Assembly: GCA_965221295.1 (NCBI GenBank)
Contig: OZ244879.1
Location: 2,728,001 to 2,792,000 of the forward strand
Direction: 5' to 3'
DNA length: 64,000 nucleotides
Source: Bin87 sp965221295
Lineage (GTDB): Bacteria > Chloroflexota > Dehalococcoidia > Lucifugimonadales > UBA3495
Both the position numbers and the translations under genes were made by a program. Position 1 is the first letter of the stretch. Each line of letters starts with the position of its first letter. The notes under the pieces are model-generated. The model searched no databases. It was not told the DNA's origin and worked only from the letters and a program-made list of their open reading frames with translations. Positions 1 through 7,989 of the stretch are shown one piece after another.

Positions 1-13
1 AGCGAGACGATAC

Positions 14-874
14 ATGGATTACCAGTACATCTTATACGACAAGGAACGGGTGTCGCGATTCGAGGGCAGCGGGGAAGGCCGACGTGAAAAGGTGGGCCAC
101 GTGGCCTTTTTGACGCTGAATCGGCCCGAAGTTCTCAACGCCATGAACCGCCAGTTGACGGAAGAATTGCACGATGCCGTTCGCGCCGCCAATGAGGACG
201 ACGACATCGGTTGCATCGTCATCACCGGGGCGGACACCCACCCACGAGTTCCGGCCTTCACAGCCGGTGGCGACATCCACGAGCAACGAGAGGACCAGGC
301 GGCGCTGAAAGCCGGCGCGACCACCCTCAATGACATGGACGCTCGCTCGGCAAAGCGCCAACGCGGCAGCTATGAAGTCAGCGCGTCGCCCAAGCCGGTC
401 ATCGGCATGATCAACGGGTTGGCGTATGGTGGCGGCGCCGTGTTGTCATCGTCGCTAGACATTCGCATCGGTTCCGACGCGGCGCGTTTTCGGTTCCTGG
501 CGGCTGCCTACGGCCGGATCAACTCGACCTGGACGTTGGTGAACCAGGTGGGTTGGCCCCAAGCCAAAGAGCTGCTGTTCACCGCCCGCATCGTGGAAGC
601 GGAAGAAGCGTACCGCATCGGATTGTTGAATCATCTGGTTCCCAGTTACCGCCTGCGGCAGAAAACCATGGAAATCGCCACCGAAATCGCCACCAACGAC
701 GTTCCATCGGTCATCGGCATCAAACGCCTGCTGCTCCAGCACATGGGCGGTTCCCTGGAAGAACAATGGGCCAACGAAAAGGACTTCACCACCAACGTGC
801 TGCGGGGCACGCTGGCTGAAGAAGCGTTCCCAGACTTCCTCGCCCGCCGGGGTCGCCCGGTTCGAAGCGCCTAG
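14..874 (+). CDS. Enoyl-CoA hydratase/isomerase (crotonase) family protein
   Basis: The 286-residue product has the crotonase fold signatures: LTLNRPEVLNAMN near residues 33-45, the first oxyanion-hole segment AFTAGGDIHE at 81-90 and the GLAYGGG segment at 135-141. Family members stabilise a CoA-thioester enolate for hydration, isomerisation or C-C cleavage. The usual catalytic glutamates, one after the GGG and one in the PE.xLG segment, are not evident here; those stretches read GGGAVLSSS and FLAAAYGRI. Simple enoyl-CoA hydratase activity is therefore doubtful and the reaction is unknown. The ATG lies only 13 bases inside the window, so an upstream start cannot be excluded. It converges on the next gene across a shared terminator. 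Confidence 0.85.
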   Translation: MDYQYILYDKERVSRFEGSGEGRREKVGHVAFLTLNRPEVLNAMNRQLTEELHDAVRAANEDDDIGCIVITGADTHPRVPAFTAGGDIHEQREDQAALKAGATTLNDMDARSAKRQRGSYEVSASPKPVIGMINGLAYGGGAVLSSSLDIRIGSDAARFRFLAAAYGRINSTWTLVNQVGWPQAKELLFTARIVEAEEAYRIGLLNHLVPSYRLRQKTMEIATEIATNDVPSVIGIKRLLLQHMGGSLEEQWANEKDFTTNVLRGTLAEEAFPDFLARRGRPVRSA

Positions 875-895
875 CGATTCCGTGGCGTTGACATG

Positions 896-925
896 AAACC
901 CACCCGGCCATTCGGGTGGGTTTTT
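896..925. terminator. Intrinsic terminator between convergent genes
   Basis: An 11-bp perfect stem (AAACCCACCCG at 896-906 with CGGGTGGGTTT at 913-923, six-base loop) runs into a T tract on the plus strand and starts with an A tract, so it can work in both directions. It separates the crotonase from the convergent small gene that ends at 928. Confidence 0.85.
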
Positions 926-927
926 CG

Positions 928-1323
928 TTAATAATCCTGTGCCCGGCGTTGTAGCAGCGTGGGCAGCAGGTCGGTGTCGCCCTCCCAGGCGACGCGCCCT
1001 TGGGAATCGACTACGGAATACGCGACGGGTTTGTGAGGAACCGGCTGGATCTGTCGGTCCTTGCGCCGCAAATCCGGCCGCTGCGCCAGTCGGTCGGTGT
1101 CGCCTTCCCACGCGACGGCGCCTTGCGAATCTACGACGGTGTAGGCCACGGGACGCGCGGCGATTACCGGCTCCACCCGGGGCATTGCGTAATCCAGGTA
1201 GCGCGTGGTCAACGTGTTGGCGATGGGCTGCATCGGCGACATCACCCGGATCACTATCGGTTGATCCAGAATATTTTCGATCATGCGGTTAACCCGGTTG
1301 ATGTTGTTCTGCACTATCGGCAT
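928..1323 (-). CDS. Hypothetical protein with duplicated 23-residue motif
   Basis: The product of 131 residues is not recognised. Its C-terminal half contains two near-identical copies of a motif of about 23 residues, PVAY(T/S)VVDSQG-x-VAWEGDTD-x-L, at roughly residues 57-79 and 98-120, joined by a basic linker. The N-terminal half is helical in character. No signal peptide or membrane segment is visible. I chose the ATG at 1323 because a GGAGG sits five to six bases upstream; the in-frame TTG at 1335 overlaps that site. It lies about 80 bp downstream of hisB on the same strand and could be the tail of the histidine transcript, though nothing links it functionally. Confidence 0.65.
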   Translation of the reverse strand: MPIVQNNINRVNRMIENILDQPIVIRVMSPMQPIANTLTTRYLDYAMPRVEPVIAARPVAYTVVDSQGAVAWEGDTDRLAQRPDLRRKDRQIQPVPHKPVAYSVVDSQGRVAWEGDTDLLPTLLQRRAQDY

Positions 1324-1402
1324 GACTGCCTCCAATGGGGAAAATTATGCTGCAACCACCACAATCCACCAAGCAATGCCTCCGGCATAACTTTACTGTG
1401 GC

Positions 1403-2020
1403 CTAAGCGTCCAAGGCGCCCTTGGTGCTGGGCACCTGCCCGACGGCTCGGGGGTCGGGTTCAACGGCATCCCTGAGGGCGCGGGCCAGGGCCTTGCACA
1501 ACGCTTCAGCCTTGTGATGCGGGCTAACCCCAGCAAGAACCTTCGCATGCAGGTTGATACGGGCTTCAATGGCGAAGGATTCAAAGAAGTGAGCCACCAG
1601 ATCGCCGGACAATGATTCCACCATGCTGTCGTTCAGCGTGGTTTCCACTACGGTATAGGGCCGCCCGCTCCAGTCCACCGCGACCATCACCAGCGTTTCG
1701 TCCAGGGGGACGATGGCGTGACCCATCCGGCGGATGCCGCGAGGTTCCCCCAAGGCCTTGCCGAAAGCGCGGCCCAGCATGATGCCAGTATCTTCCACCA
1801 GGTGGTGCCAGCCAACATGGGTATCGCCACGGGCGCGCAGTTCGATGTCGAAGAGGCCGTGCCGGGCAATCTGGCTGACCATGTGGTCGAGGAAGCCGTT
1901 CTGCGTGTCCACTTCAAAGCGACCCGAGCCATCCAAATTGACCATGACGGAGATGCTGGTTTCGGCGGTTTCGCGCTCCAAGCTGGCGGCGCGCGCTTCA
2001 GGATCGAGCTGGGCGATCAT
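1403..2020 (-). CDS. hisB: Imidazoleglycerol-phosphate dehydratase
   Basis: HisB dehydrates imidazole-glycerol phosphate to imidazole-acetol phosphate, the sixth step of histidine synthesis. The 205-residue protein has the monofunctional length and both metal-binding signatures: GWHHLVEDTGI in the N-terminal half and HHKAEALCKALARAL near the C terminus. The N-terminal ERETAETSISVMVNLDGSG segment is also typical. The ATG overlaps the hisC stop by four bases (ATGA), so translation is probably coupled. It is the last recognisable histidine gene of the minus-strand operon running from 7731 down. There is no fused histidinol-phosphatase domain as in enteric HisB. Confidence 0.96.
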   Translation of the reverse strand: MIAQLDPEARAASLERETAETSISVMVNLDGSGRFEVDTQNGFLDHMVSQIARHGLFDIELRARGDTHVGWHHLVEDTGIMLGRAFGKALGEPRGIRRMGHAIVPLDETLVMVAVDWSGRPYTVVETTLNDSMVESLSGDLVAHFFESFAIEARINLHAKVLAGVSPHHKAEALCKALARALRDAVEPDPRAVGQVPSTKGALDA

Positions 2021-3117
2021 GGCTGGTCCACCCCCAGGACGGCGCGGAACCCTGAGACCACGGCGTCGGTTTCTTCAGGTTTGCCGACGCTGGCGCGAAT
2101 GTAATCCCGCAGCTGGTCGTTGTCGAAATACCGCAGGAAGACTCCGCGACGGCACATCCCCTCGTAGATCTCCCGGCCGCGTCCATCGGGCATTTTGCAG
2201 AGGATGAAGTTGGCTTGGGACGGCCAAACGGTAATGCCGGGTATTTCACGAAGCAAGTTGTACATTCGGGCGCGTTCCTCGACGATGGCGTGGACGCGTT
2301 CCAGCAGGTTCTTGGTGTCGGCCAGCGAGGCCAGCAGGGCGACTTCGGCGGCGAGATTGACGTTGTATGGCGGCTTGACGCCCATCATGGTGGCGGCTAA
2401 TTCACGATCCATGGCGCCGGCGCCGATGCGCAGGCCCGCCAGCCCGGCCCATTTGCTGAAGGTTCGCAGCACCACCAGGTTCTGGTATTCCGACAACAGC
2501 GGCATCAGGGTTTGCCCGCAAAAGTCGTAGTAGGCTTCGTCCGCTACAACGAGCAGTCCGGAGTCCAACAGCGCCCGGGCCTGGGCCTCGGTGACTAGGT
2601 TGCCCGTCGGGTTGTTGGGACTCGGGAAGAAGACGGCCTTGGTGCGTGGGGTCATGGCGCCTTTGATGGCTTCGATGTCGATTTCAAAGTTTTGGTCGCG
2701 CGGCACGGAAACAGCTTGGGCGCCGACCACGTCCGCAGAGAAAGAGTACATGCCGAATGTGGGCGTCGGTATGATGATCTCGTCGCCAGGAGCCAGAAAC
2801 ATGCGCATCAAGAGGTCTATGATCTCGTCGCTGCCGTTGCCGGCCACGATGTTTTCTTCCGCCACCCCCAGATAATCGGACAAGGCGGAACGCAGGCGAC
2901 GCTGGTCAGGGTCCGGGTAATGGTTATAGTCTTGGAATGCCCCAAGAGCCTCCGCCACCTGAGGAGAGGGACCATACGGATTCTCGTTGCCATTCAGGCG
3001 AATCACCTGGTCCAGCGGAACGCCGGCCTCTTCGGCCAGGGTCTCGCTGGGCGATACGCCCTGGTAGGTCTTCAGGCGACTGATGTGGGGCAGCAGCAAA
3101 TCTTCGATTGCGGGCAT
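2017..3117 (-). CDS. hisC: Histidinol-phosphate aminotransferase
   Basis: HisC is a PLP enzyme that transaminates imidazole-acetol phosphate to histidinol phosphate. Visible family marks are RLNGNENPYGPSP near the N terminus, FPSPNNPTGNL, DEAYYDF and the PLP-lysine segment FSKWAGLAGLRIG. The longest frame begins with TTG at 3150, but the ATG at 3117 has GAAGGA nine bases upstream and gives a 366-residue protein of normal size, so that start is preferred. It sits between hisD and hisB and overlaps hisB by four bases. Confidence 0.95.
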   Translation of the reverse strand: MPAIEDLLLPHISRLKTYQGVSPSETLAEEAGVPLDQVIRLNGNENPYGPSPQVAEALGAFQDYNHYPDPDQRRLRSALSDYLGVAEENIVAGNGSDEIIDLLMRMFLAPGDEIIIPTPTFGMYSFSADVVGAQAVSVPRDQNFEIDIEAIKGAMTPRTKAVFFPSPNNPTGNLVTEAQARALLDSGLLVVADEAYYDFCGQTLMPLLSEYQNLVVLRTFSKWAGLAGLRIGAGAMDRELAATMMGVKPPYNVNLAAEVALLASLADTKNLLERVHAIVEERARMYNLLREIPGITVWPSQANFILCKMPDGRGREIYEGMCRRGVFLRYFDNDQLRDYIRASVGKPEETDAVVSGFRAVLGVDQP

Positions 3118-3174
3118 CGCGGTGTATCCTTCGACGTTTATTTGATTCAACTCCCGGCCGGATTTACGGGCAGG

Positions 3175-4521
3175 CTACGGCGCGTTGGCGGCGGCCAGGT
3201 GATCCAGGCGAGCTTGTACCGCCCCAGCGTGGCCTGGCAGCCCCTCGGCTTCTGCGATTCGGACAGCAGCGGCGCCCAAGTCAACAAAGCGCTGAGGGCT
3301 CAGTCCGACCACCGGCATGGTTCGCAGGAAGTGGTGCACGCTGAGCGCTGAACTGAACCGCGCGGTTCCGCCGGTTGGCATCACGTGCGAGGGCCCCGCG
3401 ATGTAGTCGCCCATCACCTCCGGGGAGAACTCGCCCAAGAACAGACCGCCCGCGTTGCGGATCTGGCCAGCCCAAGCCCACGGGTCGGCAGCCATCAGGC
3501 AAAGATGCTCTGGCGCCAGGCGGTTGGCGACGGTGATGGCATCTTCGAAATCCTCCACCACAACGACGCAGCCCTGCTTTTCCAGTGAATGGCGGATGGT
3601 ATCAGCCCGTGGATTGGAGGCAATCTGCCCGTCGAGCTCGGCCTCGATGCCGCGAACCAATTCCTCCGAATCGGTCACCAGGATCGCCGACGCCATGGGG
3701 TCGTGTTCGGCCTGGGCGATCAGGTCGGCGGCGCAGAACACTGGGTTGGCAGATCGATCGGCCACTACGATGGTTTCAGTTGGGCCGAATATGCCGTCGA
3801 TGTCGACCTGGCCCTGCACCATTCGCTTGGCGTAAGACACGAAAACGTTGCCGGGGCCGCAGATCTTGTCAACCTTGGGGATCTCTTTGGTTCCGTAGGC
3901 CAGCGCGCCGATGGCCGGAACGCCGCCCACCTGGTACACGGCATCAACGCCCGCGATGCGAGCGGCGGCCAAGACGGTGGCGTTCAGGGGTTCGTTGCCC
4001 AGGCGAGGCGTGGCCAGCGCCACCTCCTTCACGCCGGCGACGCGGGCCGGGATGGCCGTCATCAGTACTGTGGACGGGTATGCCGCTCTGCCGCCGGGGA
4101 CATAGAGACCGACCCGTTCCAAGGGGCGCACCAACTCCCCCAAGCCGCCGCCCAGGTCAACCCAGTCACGCGGCAGCGTCGCCTCGTGGAAACTACGGAT
4201 TCGTTCTGCCGCCATTTCCAGGGCGCGTTTCAGGTCATCGGGTATGGAACGCCACGCTTGCTCCAGCTCGGATGCGGGCGCCTTGAGTTCATCGAGATCC
4301 GCGCCGTCCAACAGTTTGGCGTAGCGGCGGACGGCGGTGTCGCCCTCATTGCGGACGTCGCGAAGAATTTGAAGAACCGACGACTCGGGCGTCGCGTCGG
4401 CGCCGAACAGATCCCGGGTACGTTGCAGCGCCGCCTCCGGCAAGGAGGATAGGTCAAGCGGGTCGATACGGGTCAGGACGGTATCGGCGGCAGCCAATCC
4501 ATGAACCTTCTTAAGTCGCAC
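3175..4521 (-). CDS. hisD: Histidinol dehydrogenase
   Basis: HisD is a zinc-dependent NAD enzyme that oxidises histidinol to histidine in two steps. The 448-residue length is typical. Diagnostic segments are VPGGRAAYPSTVLM, KICGPGNVFVSYAKR, FGPTETIVVAD, AQAEHDP (zinc and catalytic residues) and AGPSHVMPTGGTARFSSALS. The start is GTG at 4521 with GGGAG seven bases upstream. The first codons overlap the end of the phospholipase C-like gene by 11 bases, so the two are probably translationally coupled. Confidence 0.96.
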   Translation of the reverse strand: MRLKKVHGLAAADTVLTRIDPLDLSSLPEAALQRTRDLFGADATPESSVLQILRDVRNEGDTAVRRYAKLLDGADLDELKAPASELEQAWRSIPDDLKRALEMAAERIRSFHEATLPRDWVDLGGGLGELVRPLERVGLYVPGGRAAYPSTVLMTAIPARVAGVKEVALATPRLGNEPLNATVLAAARIAGVDAVYQVGGVPAIGALAYGTKEIPKVDKICGPGNVFVSYAKRMVQGQVDIDGIFGPTETIVVADRSANPVFCAADLIAQAEHDPMASAILVTDSEELVRGIEAELDGQIASNPRADTIRHSLEKQGCVVVVEDFEDAITVANRLAPEHLCLMAADPWAWAGQIRNAGGLFLGEFSPEVMGDYIAGPSHVMPTGGTARFSSALSVHHFLRTMPVVGLSPQRFVDLGAAAVRIAEAEGLPGHAGAVQARLDHLAAANAP

Positions 4522-5272
4522 TGAGATACTCCCGCGCCTGGATTTTGGTTTCTTCTATCACCCGCAGACGATAGTCGTCGATGAGTTCGCGAGGGAGACG
4601 TTCGTAGATGCGCTCGAGGCTCTGGGGCATTCCGGCCAAGAAGCCATCGACGACTCGCTGCACCTCGTCGTCGTCGCGATACATACGGTTCAAAGCGCGC
4701 TTCAAACGTTCCCAGGTGAAATCCCAACCCAGCAGGCGGGCGACCCAGCTGCGCCATTCATCGATCAATTCGTTTTGAAGAAATTCGACGGCCGGCATGG
4801 TCTGGACTTCGGCAATGGCATCGTTGTGCGCCGCAAGACCGCCTTCCTCGCCGAGAGCCGCGCGGTCCATATCCAGTTGGAGGGCGCGGTCCCAAATGTG
4901 GGCCTCCACTTCGGAATCCGTCACCAAGTTGGCCGGATCGAAATGGGGCCGGAACATGGTGGTGATCCAAGTTTCGTCAGCGACCAGGTGGCTCACATAG
5001 CCCAGCAGAAACGCTCGGGTCTCCGGGGTTAGGCCGTTGTTGGAGCCGGCCAGTTGGGGATGCAATTCAAACATCCGCTGCACGCCGGCGCCCACGTGGG
5101 TAACCGACAGGTCCGAGAAATGCGTTCGCGCCCGGTCCCACTTGGTCATGGCCCGGATGTCCGGCGTGGTGGAACCCAGGTAGGCGGCGCCAGCATGGTC
5201 GTGGACGTAGCCCCAGTCGAGCTCTTCCGCTACCTGCTGGCACAGATAGATGTGCATCGGCAGGTTAGGCAT
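4511..5272 (-). CDS. Zinc-dependent phospholipase C-like protein inside the his operon
   Basis: The 253-residue product looks like the Zn_dep_PLPC family: MHIYLCQQVAEEL, YLGSTTPDI, and a later HLVADETW (HxxxD) give the spaced His and Asp residues that bind zinc in bacterial phospholipase C and S1/P1-type folds. No signal peptide is visible, so it is probably cytoplasmic, unlike secreted PLC toxins. The longer frame starting at 5407 runs inside hisG. The ATG at 5272 has CGGAGG about 12 bases upstream and overlaps the hisG stop by eight bases. It overlaps hisD by 11 bases at the other end. Its role in or beside histidine synthesis is unknown; a phosphomonoesterase such as histidinol phosphatase is one guess. 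Confidence 0.75.
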   Translation of the reverse strand: MPNLPMHIYLCQQVAEELDWGYVHDHAGAAYLGSTTPDIRAMTKWDRARTHFSDLSVTHVGAGVQRMFELHPQLAGSNNGLTPETRAFLLGYVSHLVADETWITTMFRPHFDPANLVTDSEVEAHIWDRALQLDMDRAALGEEGGLAAHNDAIAEVQTMPAVEFLQNELIDEWRSWVARLLGWDFTWERLKRALNRMYRDDDEVQRVVDGFLAGMPQSLERIYERLPRELIDDYRLRVIEETKIQAREYLSAT

Positions 5273-6284
5273 ACTCGCCCGGGCCTCCGTTTCGAGCGGC
5301 GACTCGGGCCAAAAACCCATCGAACGCCTGGGATTGCCCTTTGAACAGGTAGGACAATTGTGCGGCCGCGATGTCCACGCCGCCGCATTCCCTAAGATGC
5401 TGCACAACGTCGAGCAGGCGGTTCTTGCGGATCAGCAGGGACACGGCGTACCAGTCCTCCTCCTCCACGCTGAACACGCGGGCCACCGTCGGCCCCTGGA
5501 TTCCCGCAATATCAGGTCGGGACAGGATCATGGCGCTAACGTCTTCTGCGGAACGACCCTGCACGTTGGCGGTGATGCGGTAGTAGGGTTCCGCCCGCAT
5601 GTGCGCCTCGATCATTTCCGTGAACGAATGGGCCAATTGCAGGTTGGCGGGATTCTGGGACAGCGACACCGGATTGGCGATCAGGCACGCCTGGGATGTG
5701 AGGATGGTTCCGCCCTCCAGGGTCTTCAACCGATTCTCCCGCAGCGTCGTGCCGGTTGCGGTGAGATCCGCGATCAGGTCGGCGTAACCGGCTATGGGCG
5801 CGGCCTCCAGGGTGCCGCTGGCCGGCGCCAATGTGAAGTAGTTGATGCCCCGCTCGAACAGGTAGCGTCGCAGCAAGCGGGGGTACTTGGTTGCGATGCG
5901 CAGTTGCCGTCCCCGGCTGTGGAATTCCAACGCCAAGTCAGCCAGGTCGTCGATGGAGGTAACGTCCAGCCACGATTCAGGCGCCGCCAGCACGTAGTCG
6001 CAGCGTCCGAACCCCAAGTCCTCCATCACCGCGACCACCGCGTCATCGTCATGGCGGTATTCCATGAGGCGGTCAAGCCCGGTTATGCCCATGTCCGCGC
6101 TGCCCTCTTCCACCTTGGTGGTGATGTCCGCAGTGCGTTGGAAAAGAACATCGATCCCCGGGATAGCTGGAATAGACCCGGTATATCGGCGCGAATTGGG
6201 CCGGTTGACCTTGACCCCGCACGCGGTCAGAAACTGCATGGTGGGTTCGCCCAACTCACCGTCGCTTGGAATTACCAGTCTCAA
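5265..6284 (-). CDS. hisG: ATP phosphoribosyltransferase, long form with C-terminal regulatory domain
   Basis: HisG joins ATP and PRPP in the first, committed step of histidine synthesis. The N-terminal two thirds is the catalytic domain (RTADITTKVEEGSADMGITG; the PRPP-type loop is ASGTLEAAPIAGYADLIADL). Residues from about 240 (YRITANVQGRS onward, GPTVARVF, WYAVSLLI) match the ACT-like HisG_C domain of the long, allosterically inhibited form. The 339 residues are longer than the usual 290-300. The start is TTG at 6284, 13 bases after the upstream stop. Long-form HisG normally needs no HisZ, yet a HisZ/HisS-like gene is next to it. Confidence 0.93.
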   Translation of the reverse strand: MRLVIPSDGELGEPTMQFLTACGVKVNRPNSRRYTGSIPAIPGIDVLFQRTADITTKVEEGSADMGITGLDRLMEYRHDDDAVVAVMEDLGFGRCDYVLAAPESWLDVTSIDDLADLALEFHSRGRQLRIATKYPRLLRRYLFERGINYFTLAPASGTLEAAPIAGYADLIADLTATGTTLRENRLKTLEGGTILTSQACLIANPVSLSQNPANLQLAHSFTEMIEAHMRAEPYYRITANVQGRSAEDVSAMILSRPDIAGIQGPTVARVFSVEEEDWYAVSLLIRKNRLLDVVQHLRECGGVDIAAAQLSYLFKGQSQAFDGFLARVAARNGGPGEYA

Positions 6285-6297
6285 AACGCCACCCGTC

Positions 6298-7731
6298 TCA
6301 CACGGTTATTTTGCGACAGCATTCGGATGCGTTACCCGACTCTGAGACCTCCAGAATCGCCACACCGCCTTGGCCTCGGATCTCGGCGGCGGCCCTGAGG
6401 GCAGCGGCGTTGGAGTCGGCGGACGCAGGCTGGACGGCAACGGCGTCTAACCTAGCTGACCCGCTGGCCGTAGCAGGCATCGCTGCCAACAACGATTCCA
6501 GCGTGTAGGCGAATCCCAAGGCTGGCACGGGTTGGGCCCCGCCCAACGCCACCGCCAGCGCGTCGTAACGACCGCCGCCGCCCAGAACCACGTCGCCCAG
6601 GGCCGCGCCCGTGGAATCCACCACCACGTCAAATATGATGCCGTTGTAGTAGGCGATGCCCCGCGCCAGCGAGAAATCAATCTGGAGCATACCGGCCAAA
6701 GGGGTAGCGCCGCCAACCAGTTGCGTCAAGTCCAACAACCGCTGATACGCCCCGCGGTCAGCTCCTGCGGATGAGACGATGGCTCCCACCCGTTCCAGGG
6801 CATCATCTGGGTTGCCTCTAATTCGAGCCAGTTGGCCGGCCAGTTCCAAGCCGTTTTGCAAAGCGTCTGCTGCGTCGCCGCCTCTGAGCTTGCGCAGCAA
6901 CCGCTCCACGATCTCATCGGGGGAGCGCCTCCCCAGAGGCGTCTCCGGAGAGCTGTGCCACTGCATGAATCCGGTCAGCACGCCACGGGCCAAACTGTCC
7001 GGCAGTTCAGCTACAGCGTCCGCGAGGTCGGCCTCATCGTCGGGCAAGCCCCGACCCGAAACGATGTGCAGTTCGTCGGCCCGCCGCATAATGTCGGTTA
7101 GATTCACTCCGCCGTCGCCGATGCGGTTCATGTTGGCAACGATGAACGCGCGAGCGCGGTCGGTCAGGCCAACCGTGTCGAGGATGCTGTCGAGGACATC
7201 GAGGTCGGCCAAGCGCAGGCGGTAATCCGTAATCCCCAATTCTGACGGGATCTCACCGGCCAACGCCAAGAGTTCGGCGTCTGCGAGGATGCTATTGGAG
7301 CCGATCAGCTCAGCTCCTACCTGGGTGAACTGACCGCTGTTGTCGTCTGGAGGCGGGTTGCGCACGTCGTAACGGAATACGGGCCCGGCATATTGCCAAC
7401 GCGCCACCGCGCCGTCCTCAGCGTCGCCGGTCGTCTCAAGGTAGTGCCGCATGATGGCGGAAGTGAACTCGGGACGCAGGCTGACGGAGTTGGATCCTGG
7501 GTCGCTGAACGAATACATCTGAGAAGCCAAATCGCCGCCCGATTTGCGCAGGAACAACTCAGTGGATTCCAGGATCGGCACGTCCAAGTTCAAGTACCCG
7601 TAGCGGGCAACGGCCTCAAACAACCTGGATTGCACGGCCTGCTGGCGTCGGTACGCGGCATCGGGTACATCCTGCATACCCGGCAGTCGGCGCACCGGTT
7701 TGGGTGTGATGGGGACGGCGGGAGCGATCAT
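6298..7731 (-). CDS. Class II HisRS-like protein: HisZ regulatory subunit or divergent histidyl-tRNA synthetase
   Basis: The 477-residue product has a HisRS-type catalytic core: RYGYLNLDVPILESTELF, VSLRPEFTSAIMRHY, VFRYDVRN and ARGIAYYNGIIFDV, ending in a degenerate and short anticodon-binding-like region. In true HisRS motif 2 is followed by a GRYRQF-like segment; here it reads PPPDDNSGQFTQ, with the arginine lost. The second histidine box is AYYNG rather than DYYTG. This favours HisZ, the non-aminoacylating partner of HisG, and it is the first gene of the histidine operon. It is longer than typical HisZ, and the adjacent HisG is the long form, so the assignment stays open. A -10 element eight bases before the ATG suggests a leaderless start. 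Confidence 0.75.
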   Translation of the reverse strand: MIAPAVPITPKPVRRLPGMQDVPDAAYRRQQAVQSRLFEAVARYGYLNLDVPILESTELFLRKSGGDLASQMYSFSDPGSNSVSLRPEFTSAIMRHYLETTGDAEDGAVARWQYAGPVFRYDVRNPPPDDNSGQFTQVGAELIGSNSILADAELLALAGEIPSELGITDYRLRLADLDVLDSILDTVGLTDRARAFIVANMNRIGDGGVNLTDIMRRADELHIVSGRGLPDDEADLADAVAELPDSLARGVLTGFMQWHSSPETPLGRRSPDEIVERLLRKLRGGDAADALQNGLELAGQLARIRGNPDDALERVGAIVSSAGADRGAYQRLLDLTQLVGGATPLAGMLQIDFSLARGIAYYNGIIFDVVVDSTGAALGDVVLGGGGRYDALAVALGGAQPVPALGFAYTLESLLAAMPATASGSARLDAVAVQPASADSNAAALRAAAEIRGQGGVAILEVSESGNASECCRKITV

Positions 7732-7739
7732 CAGGGGCT

Positions 7740-7745
7740 ATTGTA
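7740..7745 (-). promoter_or_regulatory. Candidate -10 element for leaderless his operon transcript
   Basis: TACAAT on the minus strand lies eight bases before the ATG at 7731, and no Shine-Dalgarno sequence is visible. With a start point six to eight bases after the -10, the mRNA would begin at or next to the ATG. No good -35 is seen. Confidence 0.45.
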
Positions 7746-7869
7746 ACACCTGTCTGGCGGCCACGGGCGAACCCGCAGCGTGTGGGCGCAGTCCCCCAGT
7801 CCTACCGCCGGCAAGCTGGATGGCGCTGCCGCTTCGCGCATTGGCAGAGGGGTAGCGCGACCCGCATTG

Positions 7870-7900
7870 ACACCAACGGTACGCAACACACCAACGGTAC
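7870..7900. repeat. Direct repeat of 13 bp in the intergenic gap
   Basis: ACACCAACGGTAC occurs at 7870-7882 and 7888-7900, an 18-bp period. It is the only structure I see in the 258-bp gap between the his operon start (7731) and the end of the next minus-strand gene (7990). It could be an operator for the his operon about 130 bp upstream of its start; this is a guess. Confidence 0.5.
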
Positions 7901-7989
7901 AGGTGAGGCGTCGGACTGGAAGTCGGTATGGGTCGGTTTCTTCAGACACCAGCGGACGATGACGGTGCGGCCGGTCGTGCCTAACGCTG

